A DNA stretch of 19,887 nucleotides from Pseudomonadota bacterium (GTDB lineage: Bacteria; Pseudomonadota; Gammaproteobacteria; Burkholderiales; Thiobacillaceae): positions 1 to 19,887 of the forward strand of contig JAJZTV010000012.1 of the NCBI GenBank assembly GCA_021847385.1, in the 5' to 3' direction. The position numbers were made by a program, and so were the translations under genes. The first letter of the stretch is position 1. The number at the start of each line of letters is the position of its first letter. The notes beneath the pieces were generated by a model, which searched no databases, had not been told where the DNA came from, and worked only from the letters and a program-made list of their open reading frames with translations. Shown here one piece after another: positions 10,688-18,657 of the stretch.

Positions 10688-10716
10688 TTGCAATCTACCA
10701 ATAACTGGTTTAATGT
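10688..10716 (+). promoter_or_regulatory. Weak candidate internal promoter for tusA
   Basis: TTGCAA (10688-10693) and TAATGT (10711-10716) are spaced by 17 bases in the unusually AT-rich 136-base gap before tusA. The -35 reuses the same TTGCAA hexamer as the rhodanese promoter, but the -10 matches poorly. A small inverted repeat, TTGCA-TAGT-TGCAA (10680-10693), overlaps the -35. The gap and preceding hairpin make separate transcription of tusA plausible. Confidence 0.25.
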
Positions 10717-10787
10717 GGCCTCGCTTTTTTAGCACATGCTGATTTTGTACTAAACGCCTTTGCACTGAACTGAATTAAGGAGCAGAA

Positions 10788-11015
10788 ATGAATTTTGACA
10801 AAGAGCTCGATGCCCGTGGCCTGAACTGCCCGTTGCCCATCCTTCGTGCCAAGAAAACCCTCGGTGAGTTGGGTGGTGGTCAAGTACTCAAGATCATTGC
10901 TACTGACCCGGGTTCCGTTAAGGACTTCGCTGCCTTCGCTAAGCAAACTGGTAACGAGCTGCTGTCCACTGCCGAAGCAGGTGGCGAATACACCTTCTTT
11001 ATCAAGAAGAAGTAA
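10788..11015 (+). CDS. tusA: TusA-like sulfur carrier protein
   Basis: This 75-aa protein belongs to the TusA/SirA family of sulfur carriers. The signature LDARGLNCPLPILRAKKTL has the CPxP motif with C14, the residue that receives sulfur as a persulfide. It then shows the beta-alpha-beta core (LKIIATDPGSVKDFAAFAKQTG) and ends in a Lys-rich tail. AAGGAG at 10777-10782 lies 5 bases before the ATG. TusA proteins serve 2-thiouridine tRNA modification (with TusBCDE) or, in sulfur oxidisers, deliver sulfur to Dsr or Hdr-like oxidation systems. The position between a rhodanese and DsrE2 favours the second role, though MnmC, which completes the modification of the same tRNA base, is encoded about 3.4 kb away. 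Confidence 0.92.
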   Translation: MNFDKELDARGLNCPLPILRAKKTLGELGGGQVLKIIATDPGSVKDFAAFAKQTGNELLSTAEAGGEYTFFIKKK

Positions 11016-11070
11016 TACCACGCCGTCAGAGCAGCGTATCTAGCGCAGCAAACCAAGATTTGGAGGAACG

Positions 11071-11580
11071 ATGGATCAAAAAAAGCTGGCAATCATCGCT
11101 ACTAAAGGAACGCTGGACTGGGCATACCCGCCCTTGATCCTGGCGTCCACGGCGGCTGCGTTGGGTTATGAAACCCAAATCTTTTTTACCTTCTACGGGC
11201 TGCAGATGGTTCGCAAGGACTTGAGCGTCTTGAAGGTCAGCCCCCTAGGCAATCCGGGTATGCCCATGAAAATGCCGTTCGGGCCGAAATGGTTCAAAGG
11301 CATCAACTGGAACATTCCCAATGCCGTGCAGTCTTTGGTGCCTGGCTTCGAGAGCTTTGCCACCGTTCTGATGAAACAAACCATCAAGAACAATGGCGTA
11401 GCGACCATTGCCGAACTGCGCAGCTTGTGCCAAGAAGCCGAGGTCAAATTCATCGCGTGTCAAATGACGGTGGAGTTGTTCGGTTTTGACCACAGCGATT
11501 TTATCGATGGCATGGAGTATGGCGGCGCTGCCACCTTCTTCGAATTCGCCGGCGAATCGGATGTCTGCCTATTCATCTGA
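11071..11580 (+). CDS. dsrE2: DsrE2-like sulfur-transfer protein (DsrE/DsrF family)
   Basis: This 169-aa protein belongs to the DsrE/DsrF/DrsH-like family, large-subfamily DsrE2 type. The N-terminal block LAIIATKGTLDWAYPPLILA, the middle IFFTFYGLQMV and the PLGNPGMPMKMP segment are typical. The probable sulfur-binding cysteine is C130 in FIACQMTVELFG; C120 and C166 are also present. The protein ends in DVCLFI as is common in the family. No signal peptide or convincing membrane helix is visible. GGAGG at 11062-11066 precedes the ATG by 4 bases, and the gene lies 55 bases after tusA. In A. vinosum the homologous trio rhd-tusA-dsrE2 is induced on sulfur compounds. The partner complex (Dsr or sHdr) is not in this window. 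Confidence 0.88.
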   Translation: MDQKKLAIIATKGTLDWAYPPLILASTAAALGYETQIFFTFYGLQMVRKDLSVLKVSPLGNPGMPMKMPFGPKWFKGINWNIPNAVQSLVPGFESFATVLMKQTIKNNGVATIAELRSLCQEAEVKFIACQMTVELFGFDHSDFIDGMEYGGAATFFEFAGESDVCLFI

Positions 11581-11604
11581 CGCTTCGAATCCATTGCGTT
11601 GATT

Positions 11605-11634
11605 AAAAAAGGCCACCGATCGGTGGCCTTTTTT
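11605..11634. terminator. Strong rho-independent terminator after dsrE2
   Basis: The perfect stem GGCCACCG-AT-CGGTGGCC (11611-11628) is flanked by six A (11605-11610) and six T (11629-11634), so it can work in both directions. It ends the rhd-tusA-dsrE2 unit and separates it from the first fadL-type gene. Confidence 0.93.
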
Positions 11635-11828
11635 GTTGCTTGTTTGCTATAGCCTGATAGGCGCTTCACTAAACGGTAAAAAATCCTTGCTCACTGCTGT
11701 GGTCTTCCATTAGCATGACACAGGCTTTTGTATTGGTACATGCGAACCATTCAGGAACGAGGGGAGTCGTTTTTGGATGGGGTAATTTCTGGATTTTTTA
11801 CGCCCGTTTTGTGGAGGAGACCACTCAA

Positions 11829-13142
11829 ATGCAACTGAAGAAGCTATCTGCTGCCCTGGCAATCGCCAGCCTGACTACCTCTGGCGCTGCGCTCGCCACG
11901 AACGGCATGAATTTGGAGGGCTACGGCCCGATCGCCCTGGGTATGGGCGGTGCCTCGATGGCATACGACAATGGTACGGCCGCAGTGATGAACAACCCGG
12001 CCACGCTGGGCCTGATGAGCGATGGCAGCCGCTTGGATGTTGCGCTGGGTTTCCTGGGCCCTGACGTCAAGAGCACCATGTCCGGCGATTCGTCCGGCAA
12101 TGCTTACTATATGCCGGCCGTGGGTTATGCCAAGAAGAGCGGCCAGTTGACTTATGGCGTGGGCCTGTTTGCTCAGGGCGGCATGGGTACCGAGTACGCG
12201 ATGGGTATCGATGGCATGCCCGAGCGTTCCGAAGTGGGCGTGGGCCGACTCATCGCGCCGCTGACCTACAACGTCAACCAGAACCTGACTATCGGTGGCT
12301 CGCTGGATTTCGTCTGGGCCATGATGGATATGCAGATGGCGATGCCGCTAGCCAATATGGCTGGTTTGGTCACGCCGACCGGCATGGGTAACGGCACCAT
12401 CATGGGTGCCCTGGGTGGCATGATGGCCGGCGGTTACGACAATGCGCGTCTGAATTTCAGCGATCACAACGACCTCACCGGTAAAGCCAAGACGACCGGT
12501 TGGGCCGGCAAATTGGGCTTCACCTATAAAGTCAGCCCGGCTGTCACGATCGGTGGTGCCTATCATTCCAAGACCTCCTTGGACGATATGAAGACCAGCG
12601 TCAACGGCGCACAGATGATCATTACCGATAACGGTGGCTTCCCCACGCAGACGGTTCCTGGCAAGCTCACCATTCGTGACTTCCAGTGGCCCGAGACCTA
12701 TGGTCTGGGTATGGCCTGGCAGGCTACGCCGAAGATGATGGTCGCGGCCGATTGGAAGCGCATTGGTTGGAAAGACGTCATGCGCAATTTCACCATGACC
12801 TATTCGGCCATGGGTGACAATGTGACCTTCTCGTTGCCGCAGAACTGGGACGACCAAGATGTGTTCAACCTGGGCGTATCTTACAAGTGGACTGAGGCCT
12901 TGACGCTGCGCGCCGGCGCCAGCCTTTCCAAGAACCCGGTTCCCAGCAGCACCGTGCATTACCTGTTCCCGGCGATCGAAGAGAACCACTTCACCGCAGG
13001 TCTCGGTTATGCCTTCAACCCGAGTTCTGAGCTGAACTTCGCTGTGTCTCATGCCGCGAATGTGGAGCAGACCAGTCCCATGGGCTATACGGTGTCGCAT
13101 AACCAGTACAGCTGGCAGTTGATGTACAGCAAGAAATTCTAA
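11829..13142 (+). CDS. FadL/OmpP1-family outer-membrane transporter, copy 1
   Basis: This 437-aa beta-barrel protein belongs to the OmpP1/FadL/TodX family, which moves hydrophobic compounds across the outer membrane. The signal peptide is residues 1-23 (cleavage after ALA), followed by the family start TNGMNLEGYGPIALGMGGAS, YDNGTAAVMNNPATL and, at the end, LMYSKKF with the C-terminal Phe used for barrel assembly. GGAGGAG at 11813-11819 fixes the ATG at 11829; an upstream in-frame ATG at 11715 would displace the signal peptide. A Met/Gly-rich segment of about 30 residues (roughly 168-200) is absent from copy 2. The leader between the preceding terminator and this gene (11635-11828) shows no convincing promoter. 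The substrate is unknown; adjacency to sulfur-transfer genes is suggestive only. Confidence 0.88.
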   Translation: MQLKKLSAALAIASLTTSGAALATNGMNLEGYGPIALGMGGASMAYDNGTAAVMNNPATLGLMSDGSRLDVALGFLGPDVKSTMSGDSSGNAYYMPAVGYAKKSGQLTYGVGLFAQGGMGTEYAMGIDGMPERSEVGVGRLIAPLTYNVNQNLTIGGSLDFVWAMMDMQMAMPLANMAGLVTPTGMGNGTIMGALGGMMAGGYDNARLNFSDHNDLTGKAKTTGWAGKLGFTYKVSPAVTIGGAYHSKTSLDDMKTSVNGAQMIITDNGGFPTQTVPGKLTIRDFQWPETYGLGMAWQATPKMMVAADWKRIGWKDVMRNFTMTYSAMGDNVTFSLPQNWDDQDVFNLGVSYKWTEALTLRAGASLSKNPVPSSTVHYLFPAIEENHFTAGLGYAFNPSSELNFAVSHAANVEQTSPMGYTVSHNQYSWQLMYSKKF

Positions 13143-13158
13143 GCGAACGCTTTCTTGC

Positions 13159-13190
13159 AAAAGGGTTGGAGATATCTCCAACCCTTTTTT
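13159..13190. terminator. Rho-independent terminator after first fadL-type gene
   Basis: AAAAGGGTTGGAGAT (13159-13173) and ATCTCCAACCCTTTT (13174-13188) are perfect inverted 15-base arms, leaving a practical stem of about 10 bp with an ATAT loop, followed by T to 13190. Confidence 0.93.
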
Positions 13191-13254
13191 GTATCTAGAG
13201 CTTTAGTAAAACAGAATTTAGTTAATCTCAAAAATACCTCTGTAAGGAAATCAC

Positions 13255-14403
13255 ATGTCTCGCAGTAGATTTGCCGTGGCGCTCGCCGTGGCCGCTATGG
13301 CATTGTCCAATGCTGCCCTTGCCACCAATGGCATGATCATGGAAGGTTACGGCCCGGTTGCCACCGCCATGGGTGGGGCGGCTATGGCCTATGACAATGG
13401 CACCGCCGCGATGGCCAACAACCCGGCCACTCTGGCTTTGGCGCCCCAGGGTGGGCGTCTGGATTTGGCGCTCGGTTTCATCGGCCCGAATGTGAAGGTC
13501 AACCACCCGACCTGGGCCGAATCCAAGGCGGAGGCCTTTTATATGCCGGCCTTCGGCTATGCGCGCAAGGCAGGCAGCCTGGCCTATGGCTTGGGTATCT
13601 ATGCCCAAGGCGGCATGGGTACCGAATATGCCAATGGCGATATGGCACAGGTCGGTGTCGGGCGGGTGATTCTGCCGCTGGCCTATCAGCTGAGCGAGCG
13701 GCTCACGCTGGGCGGCAGTGTCGATCTGGTCTGGGCCGGCATGGATTTGGCATTTGCCAGCTATGGCATCAACTTCAAGGACCACAGCGATTATTCGGGC
13801 AAGGCCAAGGGCTATGGTGTGGCGGCAAAGCTGGGCTTTACCTATAAGCTGAATGATCGTGTCGCCCTGGGCGGGGTCTATCAAACTGCCGGAAATCTTT
13901 CCGATCTGAAAGGGGCGGGCTATAAGATCAAGGATTTCGATATGCCACCCATCCTGGCACTCGGTATGTCATGGCAGGCCAACGATAAGCTGCAGATTGT
14001 GGCAGACGTCAAAGACGTGATGTGGGGCAGCAGTATGAACACGGTCTCGGTTCTTTATCCGGGAGCGGCTGTTTGCAACCCGGGGATTAACTGTGCGCCG
14101 TTCCAACAAGATTGGCAGGACCAAGTCGTGTTGGCCTTGGGTGCGGCCTATATAATGAACGATCGCCTAACCGCTCGTGTCGGCTTCAATTATGGCGATA
14201 ACCCGATCCCGACGCAGAATATGAACTTCCTCTGGCCGGCTATCGTGGATCGGCACTATACCGCTGGACTGGGCTATGCCCTCGACGCGAACAGCGAGCT
14301 GAATGCCTCGCTGGCCTATGTGCCGGAGGCCACACAGACCAACGGCCTCACGGTCACGCACAGCCAACTGAACTGGCAACTGATGTACAGCAAAAAGTTC
14401 TGA
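13255..14403 (+). CDS. FadL/OmpP1-family outer-membrane transporter, copy 2
   Basis: This 382-aa paralogue of the preceding gene has the same architecture: a signal peptide of 23 residues ending AALA, then TNGMIMEGYGPVATAMGGAA, YDNGTAAMANNPATL, matching internal strands (YGLGIYAQGGMGTEYANGD) and the same LMYSKKF end. It is 55 residues shorter, mainly because it lacks the Met/Gly-rich insert and has a shorter loop before the DFDMP segment. It carries a Cys pair in AVCNPGINCAPF that copy 1 lacks, probably a disulfide in a loop. AAGGA at 13244-13248 precedes the ATG by 6 bases. Terminators on both sides suggest that it has its own promoter in the AT-rich 13191-13254 stretch, though none is clear. 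Confidence 0.88.
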   Translation: MSRSRFAVALAVAAMALSNAALATNGMIMEGYGPVATAMGGAAMAYDNGTAAMANNPATLALAPQGGRLDLALGFIGPNVKVNHPTWAESKAEAFYMPAFGYARKAGSLAYGLGIYAQGGMGTEYANGDMAQVGVGRVILPLAYQLSERLTLGGSVDLVWAGMDLAFASYGINFKDHSDYSGKAKGYGVAAKLGFTYKLNDRVALGGVYQTAGNLSDLKGAGYKIKDFDMPPILALGMSWQANDKLQIVADVKDVMWGSSMNTVSVLYPGAAVCNPGINCAPFQQDWQDQVVLALGAAYIMNDRLTARVGFNYGDNPIPTQNMNFLWPAIVDRHYTAGLGYALDANSELNASLAYVPEATQTNGLTVTHSQLNWQLMYSKKF

Positions 14404-14427
14404 GCGCGATAGAGTGGAAAGACGACG

Positions 14428-14450
14428 ACGGGGGCTGCGGCCCCCGTTTT
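14428..14450 (+). terminator. Rho-independent terminator after second fadL-type gene
   Basis: ACGGGGGC (14428-14435), loop TGCG and GCCCCCGT (14440-14447) form an 8-bp GC-rich stem followed by TTT, then GTTTT. It lies between the convergent fadL-type gene and mnmC. Confidence 0.9.
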
Positions 14451-14460
14451 GTTTTGAAGC

Positions 14461-16389
14461 TTAGCGATCGCCTCGTCGGTATCGGCGCAATAGAAAACGC
14501 GCCGGATCGGCGGCGGCGATGAGGTCGGCCTCCAGTGGCAAGGGTTCGTCCTCAAGCTGTGCCGCAAGCAGTTCCGCAGCCAAGGCATGCCAGACCAGGC
14601 CGCGCGAGCCTAGGCCTAGCAAGCCATACAGGCCAGGTAGGCGCGGCATCTCACTGAGACGGGATGCGTGCGGTGCGATTGGCGCCATGGGGTCGGGTAG
14701 TGCGCCGATCAAAGGCAGCCGATCCGTGGCCGCTGCACGTGTGGCCACACGGCCACCCAGCAGCGATGCATCGATATCGCGTAGCGAGCCGGGCAGCATT
14801 TGTTCCAGGCGGGCTAAGTTGCTTTGGCTACTGGCGACAGTCAAATCCGGATTTTCTTCCAGTTCATAGGATGCGCCAACGCAGTGCCAGCCATCCAGGG
14901 CCGGCGTGGCATAGCCTTCGCGAGTCAGCGCCAGTTTCAACGCCGGCATATCACCAGCCGGAATGTGCGTGACTTGTCCACGGATTCTGCGTATCGGCAA
15001 ATTTTGTGTTTGCTCAAAACGTTTGGCCTCGGCCCCGCTCGCGAGGATGAGTGTTTCTGCCTGAGCCAACACTTGGCCGCGCCAATCGCACACCTGCCAG
15101 CCACTGTCGATATGCCTGAGTGATAGGGCCTCGCGCATGAACAAACGCGCGATGCGATCGGGGAAGCGTTGCAGATAGGCCTGGCACAAACTGGCCGGAT
15201 TGGCATGGCCACCGCCCGGAAATAGCCAGCCACCACGTGTTACCGGCCAATTCAAAAGTGCACTGGCCTCGTCGGCAGAAAGAAATCGGCTATAGACGGA
15301 CGGGAATCTGCGGGTATCGACAATCTGCCTTTGCAAATTTTCATGTGCCGCATCGCGCGCGAGGTGCAACACGCCATTTGGAAACCAGCGTAGCGGCAGC
15401 CCTTGAGCGACCAGGGATTGCCAATGGCGGCCGGCGAACAGGAAGCAGGCCCGTGACAGGCGCGAGGCGATATTGTCATCCAGCGATAGCATGGGGCGGA
15501 CGATGCCGGCCAGGTTGCCTGAGGCTTCTTGCGCAGGCGCGGCGTGGCGTTCGACCAGGCTGACCTGCCAACCGCGCGCAGCCAGGCGTTCGCTGACCGC
15601 GCAGCCGGCTACGCCCGCGCCGATGACGATGGCATGGCGGTCACGGCCAGCGCCGGATCCGATTCGAGGCTTGATGTTCGGTACGACAAAACGGGCGCTC
15701 AGCATCTCCCGTTTGCGGCCGAAGCCCTTGCGCTTTTCCGTGGCGAAACCGGCATGGCTTAAACCGTCGCGCACTGTGCTGGCAACGGTATAGCTGGCAA
15801 GCGTGGTGTCGGCATGGCAGAGGCGGGCAAGCGGGCGATAGATCGACTCGCACCATAGGTCCGGGTTTTTGGTCGGGGCGAAGCCGTCCAGATAGATGGC
15901 ATCGACCTTGGCCTGTAATTGTGGCAACAGCCGTTGTGCATCGCCGAACAACAGCGTGAGACAAACCCGCCCTTCGTCGAGATACAGTCGATGGAAACCG
16001 GGTGTCAGTATGGGCCAGCATGATCGTAATGCCGCCGAATAAGTGGCCAGCTCGGGCCAACCTGCATGCAGGCTGGCAAGGTCGTTGGCGCTGAATGGAT
16101 GCTTTTCTATCGATAGATAATCAAGCCGTGTCGGCCGCAAGGGATCGTCGCGCCAGGCCGCCCAAGTGGCAAGGAAATTGAGGCCGAGGCCGAAGCCGGT
16201 TTCCAGGATCGTAAACCGAGGCCTTCCCTGCCAACGCGCCGGGAGGTCATTGCCACCCAGAAACACATGCCGCGCCTGTTGCAGGCCGCCGTCGGCCGAG
16301 TGATAAATATCGTCGAATGATTCAGAGTAGGGTGTGCCGCCGGCTGAATACGCCAGGCGGGCTGGGATAAGCGGTTCGTTGGCGGGCAT
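14461..16389 (-). CDS. mnmC: tRNA 5-methylaminomethyl-2-thiouridine biosynthesis bifunctional protein MnmC
   Basis: MnmC completes mnm5s2U at the wobble base of certain tRNAs: the oxidase domain removes the carboxymethyl group and the methyltransferase domain then methylates the amine. The 642-aa protein has the N-terminal methyltransferase with SAM loop ETGFGLGLNFL (63-73), YLDGFAPTKNPDLW (166-179) and GFGRKREML (222-230). The FAD-dependent oxidase follows, with the dinucleotide fold IVIGAGVAGCAVSERLAARG (254-273) and EASGNLAGIVRP. Both halves appear complete and in the usual order. The start is the ATG complementary to 16387-16389. It is the downstream neighbour of the GGDEF-EAL gene with an 88-base gap. 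Confidence 0.95.
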   Translation of the reverse strand: MPANEPLIPARLAYSAGGTPYSESFDDIYHSADGGLQQARHVFLGGNDLPARWQGRPRFTILETGFGLGLNFLATWAAWRDDPLRPTRLDYLSIEKHPFSANDLASLHAGWPELATYSAALRSCWPILTPGFHRLYLDEGRVCLTLLFGDAQRLLPQLQAKVDAIYLDGFAPTKNPDLWCESIYRPLARLCHADTTLASYTVASTVRDGLSHAGFATEKRKGFGRKREMLSARFVVPNIKPRIGSGAGRDRHAIVIGAGVAGCAVSERLAARGWQVSLVERHAAPAQEASGNLAGIVRPMLSLDDNIASRLSRACFLFAGRHWQSLVAQGLPLRWFPNGVLHLARDAAHENLQRQIVDTRRFPSVYSRFLSADEASALLNWPVTRGGWLFPGGGHANPASLCQAYLQRFPDRIARLFMREALSLRHIDSGWQVCDWRGQVLAQAETLILASGAEAKRFEQTQNLPIRRIRGQVTHIPAGDMPALKLALTREGYATPALDGWHCVGASYELEENPDLTVASSQSNLARLEQMLPGSLRDIDASLLGGRVATRAAATDRLPLIGALPDPMAPIAPHASRLSEMPRLPGLYGLLGLGSRGLVWHALAAELLAAQLEDEPLPLEADLIAAADPARFLLRRYRRGDR

Positions 16390-16477
16390 GGCGTCATTTT
16401 ATCGAAACTTGGCCGCAGATCGTTTCGTGGAATTCGAGATGGGCCGGAGCGGGAAAATCCGATTAGGGCCTGGCCGT

Positions 16478-18523
16478 TCAGTGGGGCAGCTTGGGTTTTA
16501 CCAGAGCAAGTTCGGCAGACCAGTCGCGCTCAAACAGGGCGCTCATCGCGTCGCCAGGCAGCGGCCGGCTAAGCAGGTAGCCTTGCACGATATTGCAACC
16601 GATATCGTGGAGGATATCCAGTTGATCCGTCGTCTCGACGCCTTCGACAACGGTTTCCAGGCCTAGATTCTCGCTTAGGGCCAGAATGGCCTGGGTAATG
16701 GCGGCATCGATGTTTTGGTGGCGGATGTCTTTGACGAAATAGCGGTCGATCTTTAGGGTGTCGACCGGAAAGTGCTTGAGATGTGCCAAGGAAGAATAGC
16801 CGGTACCGAAATCGTCTACGGCAAGTCGTACCCCGATACGTTTGAGTTCCTGAATCTTGTTGACCGCTTGGCCGATATCGAGCATCAGAATGCTCTCGGT
16901 CAGCTCGAGGTGGAGCGATTGTGGCGGCAGTTTGGTTTCGATCAGGATTGCACCGATCGTTTGGCATAGATCCTCCTGCCAGAACTCTTTGCCCGACAGG
17001 TTGACCGCAATGGCCAGATCGGTTTGGCCGGCGGCCTGCCACGCCACGCACTGGAGGCAAGCTTCGCGCAGCAGTCTGCGGCCGACATCGACGATGCTGC
17101 CGGTTTCCTCCAGTAGCTCAAGATAAGATGAAGGTTCGAGTATGCCCCGTGTCGGGTGGTGCCAGCGCATGAGCACTTCGACCACCTGGATTCGGTGGGT
17201 CGATAGATTAAGCTGAGGTTGATAATAAGGGTGGAACTCGCCACGCTCGATGCCATGGCGCATGTCGGTCTCCAGCTCCAGCCGTTGGGCGACTTTGATG
17301 TTCATCTCGGCATCGAACAATTGGTAACGGTTACGGCCGAGCCCCTTGGCGTGATACATCGCCGCATCGGCGTTCTTCAGTAAATCGTCGGTACTCTCGC
17401 CATCGTTCGGGTAGACGCTGATGCCGATGCTGGAAGTGGTGAAAAATTCGCGCTTGTCGATTAGATAGGGCTGGCCGATGCTCTCTGCCACTTTGTCGAC
17501 GACATGGATGATTTGACCGACCTTCTCGGCATCCGACACGACGACGATAAACTCGTCGCCACCGAGTCTCGCCACAATGTCGTCGGAACGCACGATGTGG
17601 CTAAGGCGCTTGGCCACTTGGCGGATCAGCTCGTCGCCGACGGCATGTCCAAGCGTGTCGTTGACCAGCTTGAAGCGATCGAGATCGATGAACAAGACTC
17701 CGACCAGGAGTTTTTGCCGTTGTGCGCGGGCGATGGCTTGTTCCAGTCGACCCATCAGCAGCAGGCGGTTGGGCAGGCCGGTCAGGGCATCATGGGTGGC
17801 CATGTGTTCGCGTTCCCGTCCGGCTCGGCCGATAAAGCGGATGACGACGATGGCGACTAGGATGCCGATAAGCAGCGCCACGCCAGATAGCGCATACATG
17901 CGTAGCCGTGCGGTATCGTGCGCCGATCTGGCATCCTGTAGCGCTTCTTGGGTGGATTGGTAGGTGGCGCTATCCAATTCGACCAAGGTTTCGAGTACGG
18001 CGTTTTGCGCCGGGATTGCCCGGTCGATCAAGATATCGCCGGCGCCAGCCATATTGCCTGCTATGGCAAGGGAGATGGCCTCCTCCTGATAGGGCACCGC
18101 GATCCGGCTCAGCCGCCTTTGTTCCTCAAGCAGTCGGCGTTCGGTACTGGTCAATGGCAGATGAAGCAACTGGCTACGGGCAGCGACGAACTTATTGGCC
18201 AGTTGTGCGAAATTCATATAAATGGCGTCCCGCTCGAACGGATCGGTCGTATGCATGAGCATAAACAGATTCAAGGTCCGTTCCCGCGCAATGAACCCCA
18301 TGGTCTTGCTTAATTGGAGCTTATGCATGCTTTCCTCGGTGACGCTTTGCATGCGCAGTTCGGTGGAATCCAGTTGCTTGAGGCCGATGAGCGTGACGAA
18401 CAGGATCAGCAGTAGCTGTACGACAAAGCCGAGGACGAGGCTCAATTTCCAGATGTGACCAAGCAGCGAGCTGTGGCTTGCTACGGCTGGGTTCGAGATG
18501 CCTGCAATGAAGCGGGAGAACAC
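16478..18523 (-). CDS. Membrane GGDEF-EAL cyclic-di-GMP enzyme
   Basis: This 681-aa protein makes and/or breaks cyclic di-GMP. Two membrane helices (about 27-48 and 209-228) enclose a helical periplasmic domain of about 160 residues, like a chemoreceptor four-helix bundle, containing FIARERTLNLFML. The GGDEF domain has intact RLGGDEF (GGDEF at 321-325) and the inhibitory I-site RSDD at 312-315, five residues before it. The EAL domain has EVL (E449) in place of EAL, a common active variant, plus VNLSGKEFW, LELTES, DDFGTGYSS (570-578), KIDRYFV, VVEGVET and QGYLLSRP. All key residues for both activities appear present, so the net direction cannot be told. The ligand of the sensor domain is unknown. 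A link to the type IV pilus genes is possible but not shown. Confidence 0.93.
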   Translation of the reverse strand: MFSRFIAGISNPAVASHSSLLGHIWKLSLVLGFVVQLLLILFVTLIGLKQLDSTELRMQSVTEESMHKLQLSKTMGFIARERTLNLFMLMHTTDPFERDAIYMNFAQLANKFVAARSQLLHLPLTSTERRLLEEQRRLSRIAVPYQEEAISLAIAGNMAGAGDILIDRAIPAQNAVLETLVELDSATYQSTQEALQDARSAHDTARLRMYALSGVALLIGILVAIVVIRFIGRAGREREHMATHDALTGLPNRLLLMGRLEQAIARAQRQKLLVGVLFIDLDRFKLVNDTLGHAVGDELIRQVAKRLSHIVRSDDIVARLGGDEFIVVVSDAEKVGQIIHVVDKVAESIGQPYLIDKREFFTTSSIGISVYPNDGESTDDLLKNADAAMYHAKGLGRNRYQLFDAEMNIKVAQRLELETDMRHGIERGEFHPYYQPQLNLSTHRIQVVEVLMRWHHPTRGILEPSSYLELLEETGSIVDVGRRLLREACLQCVAWQAAGQTDLAIAVNLSGKEFWQEDLCQTIGAILIETKLPPQSLHLELTESILMLDIGQAVNKIQELKRIGVRLAVDDFGTGYSSLAHLKHFPVDTLKIDRYFVKDIRHQNIDAAITQAILALSENLGLETVVEGVETTDQLDILHDIGCNIVQGYLLSRPLPGDAMSALFERDWSAELALVKPKLPH

Positions 18524-18657
18524 GGTGCAGTATAGGTGGCGCCCAAGGTCGACGCCTGCATTGTATGGGGATAACCCGCAGCTGCATCTAGTATTTGCGG
18601 ATCACCCGGGCAGGGCCTGTGCCCCTGTCGCATTGACGTCAGGCTGTCATTCGGCCA

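Noticed and set aside
11715..11828. N-terminal extension of the first FadL protein from an ATG at 11715
   Set aside because: It has no good ribosome-binding site and would bury the signal peptide; the ATG at 11829 has GGAGGAG upstream and a standard leader.
13191..13254. Promoter for the second FadL gene from TTTAGT-type repeats
   Set aside because: The stretch is AT-rich and has two TTTAGT copies, but no -35/-10 pair with proper spacing and good match could be settled by eye.
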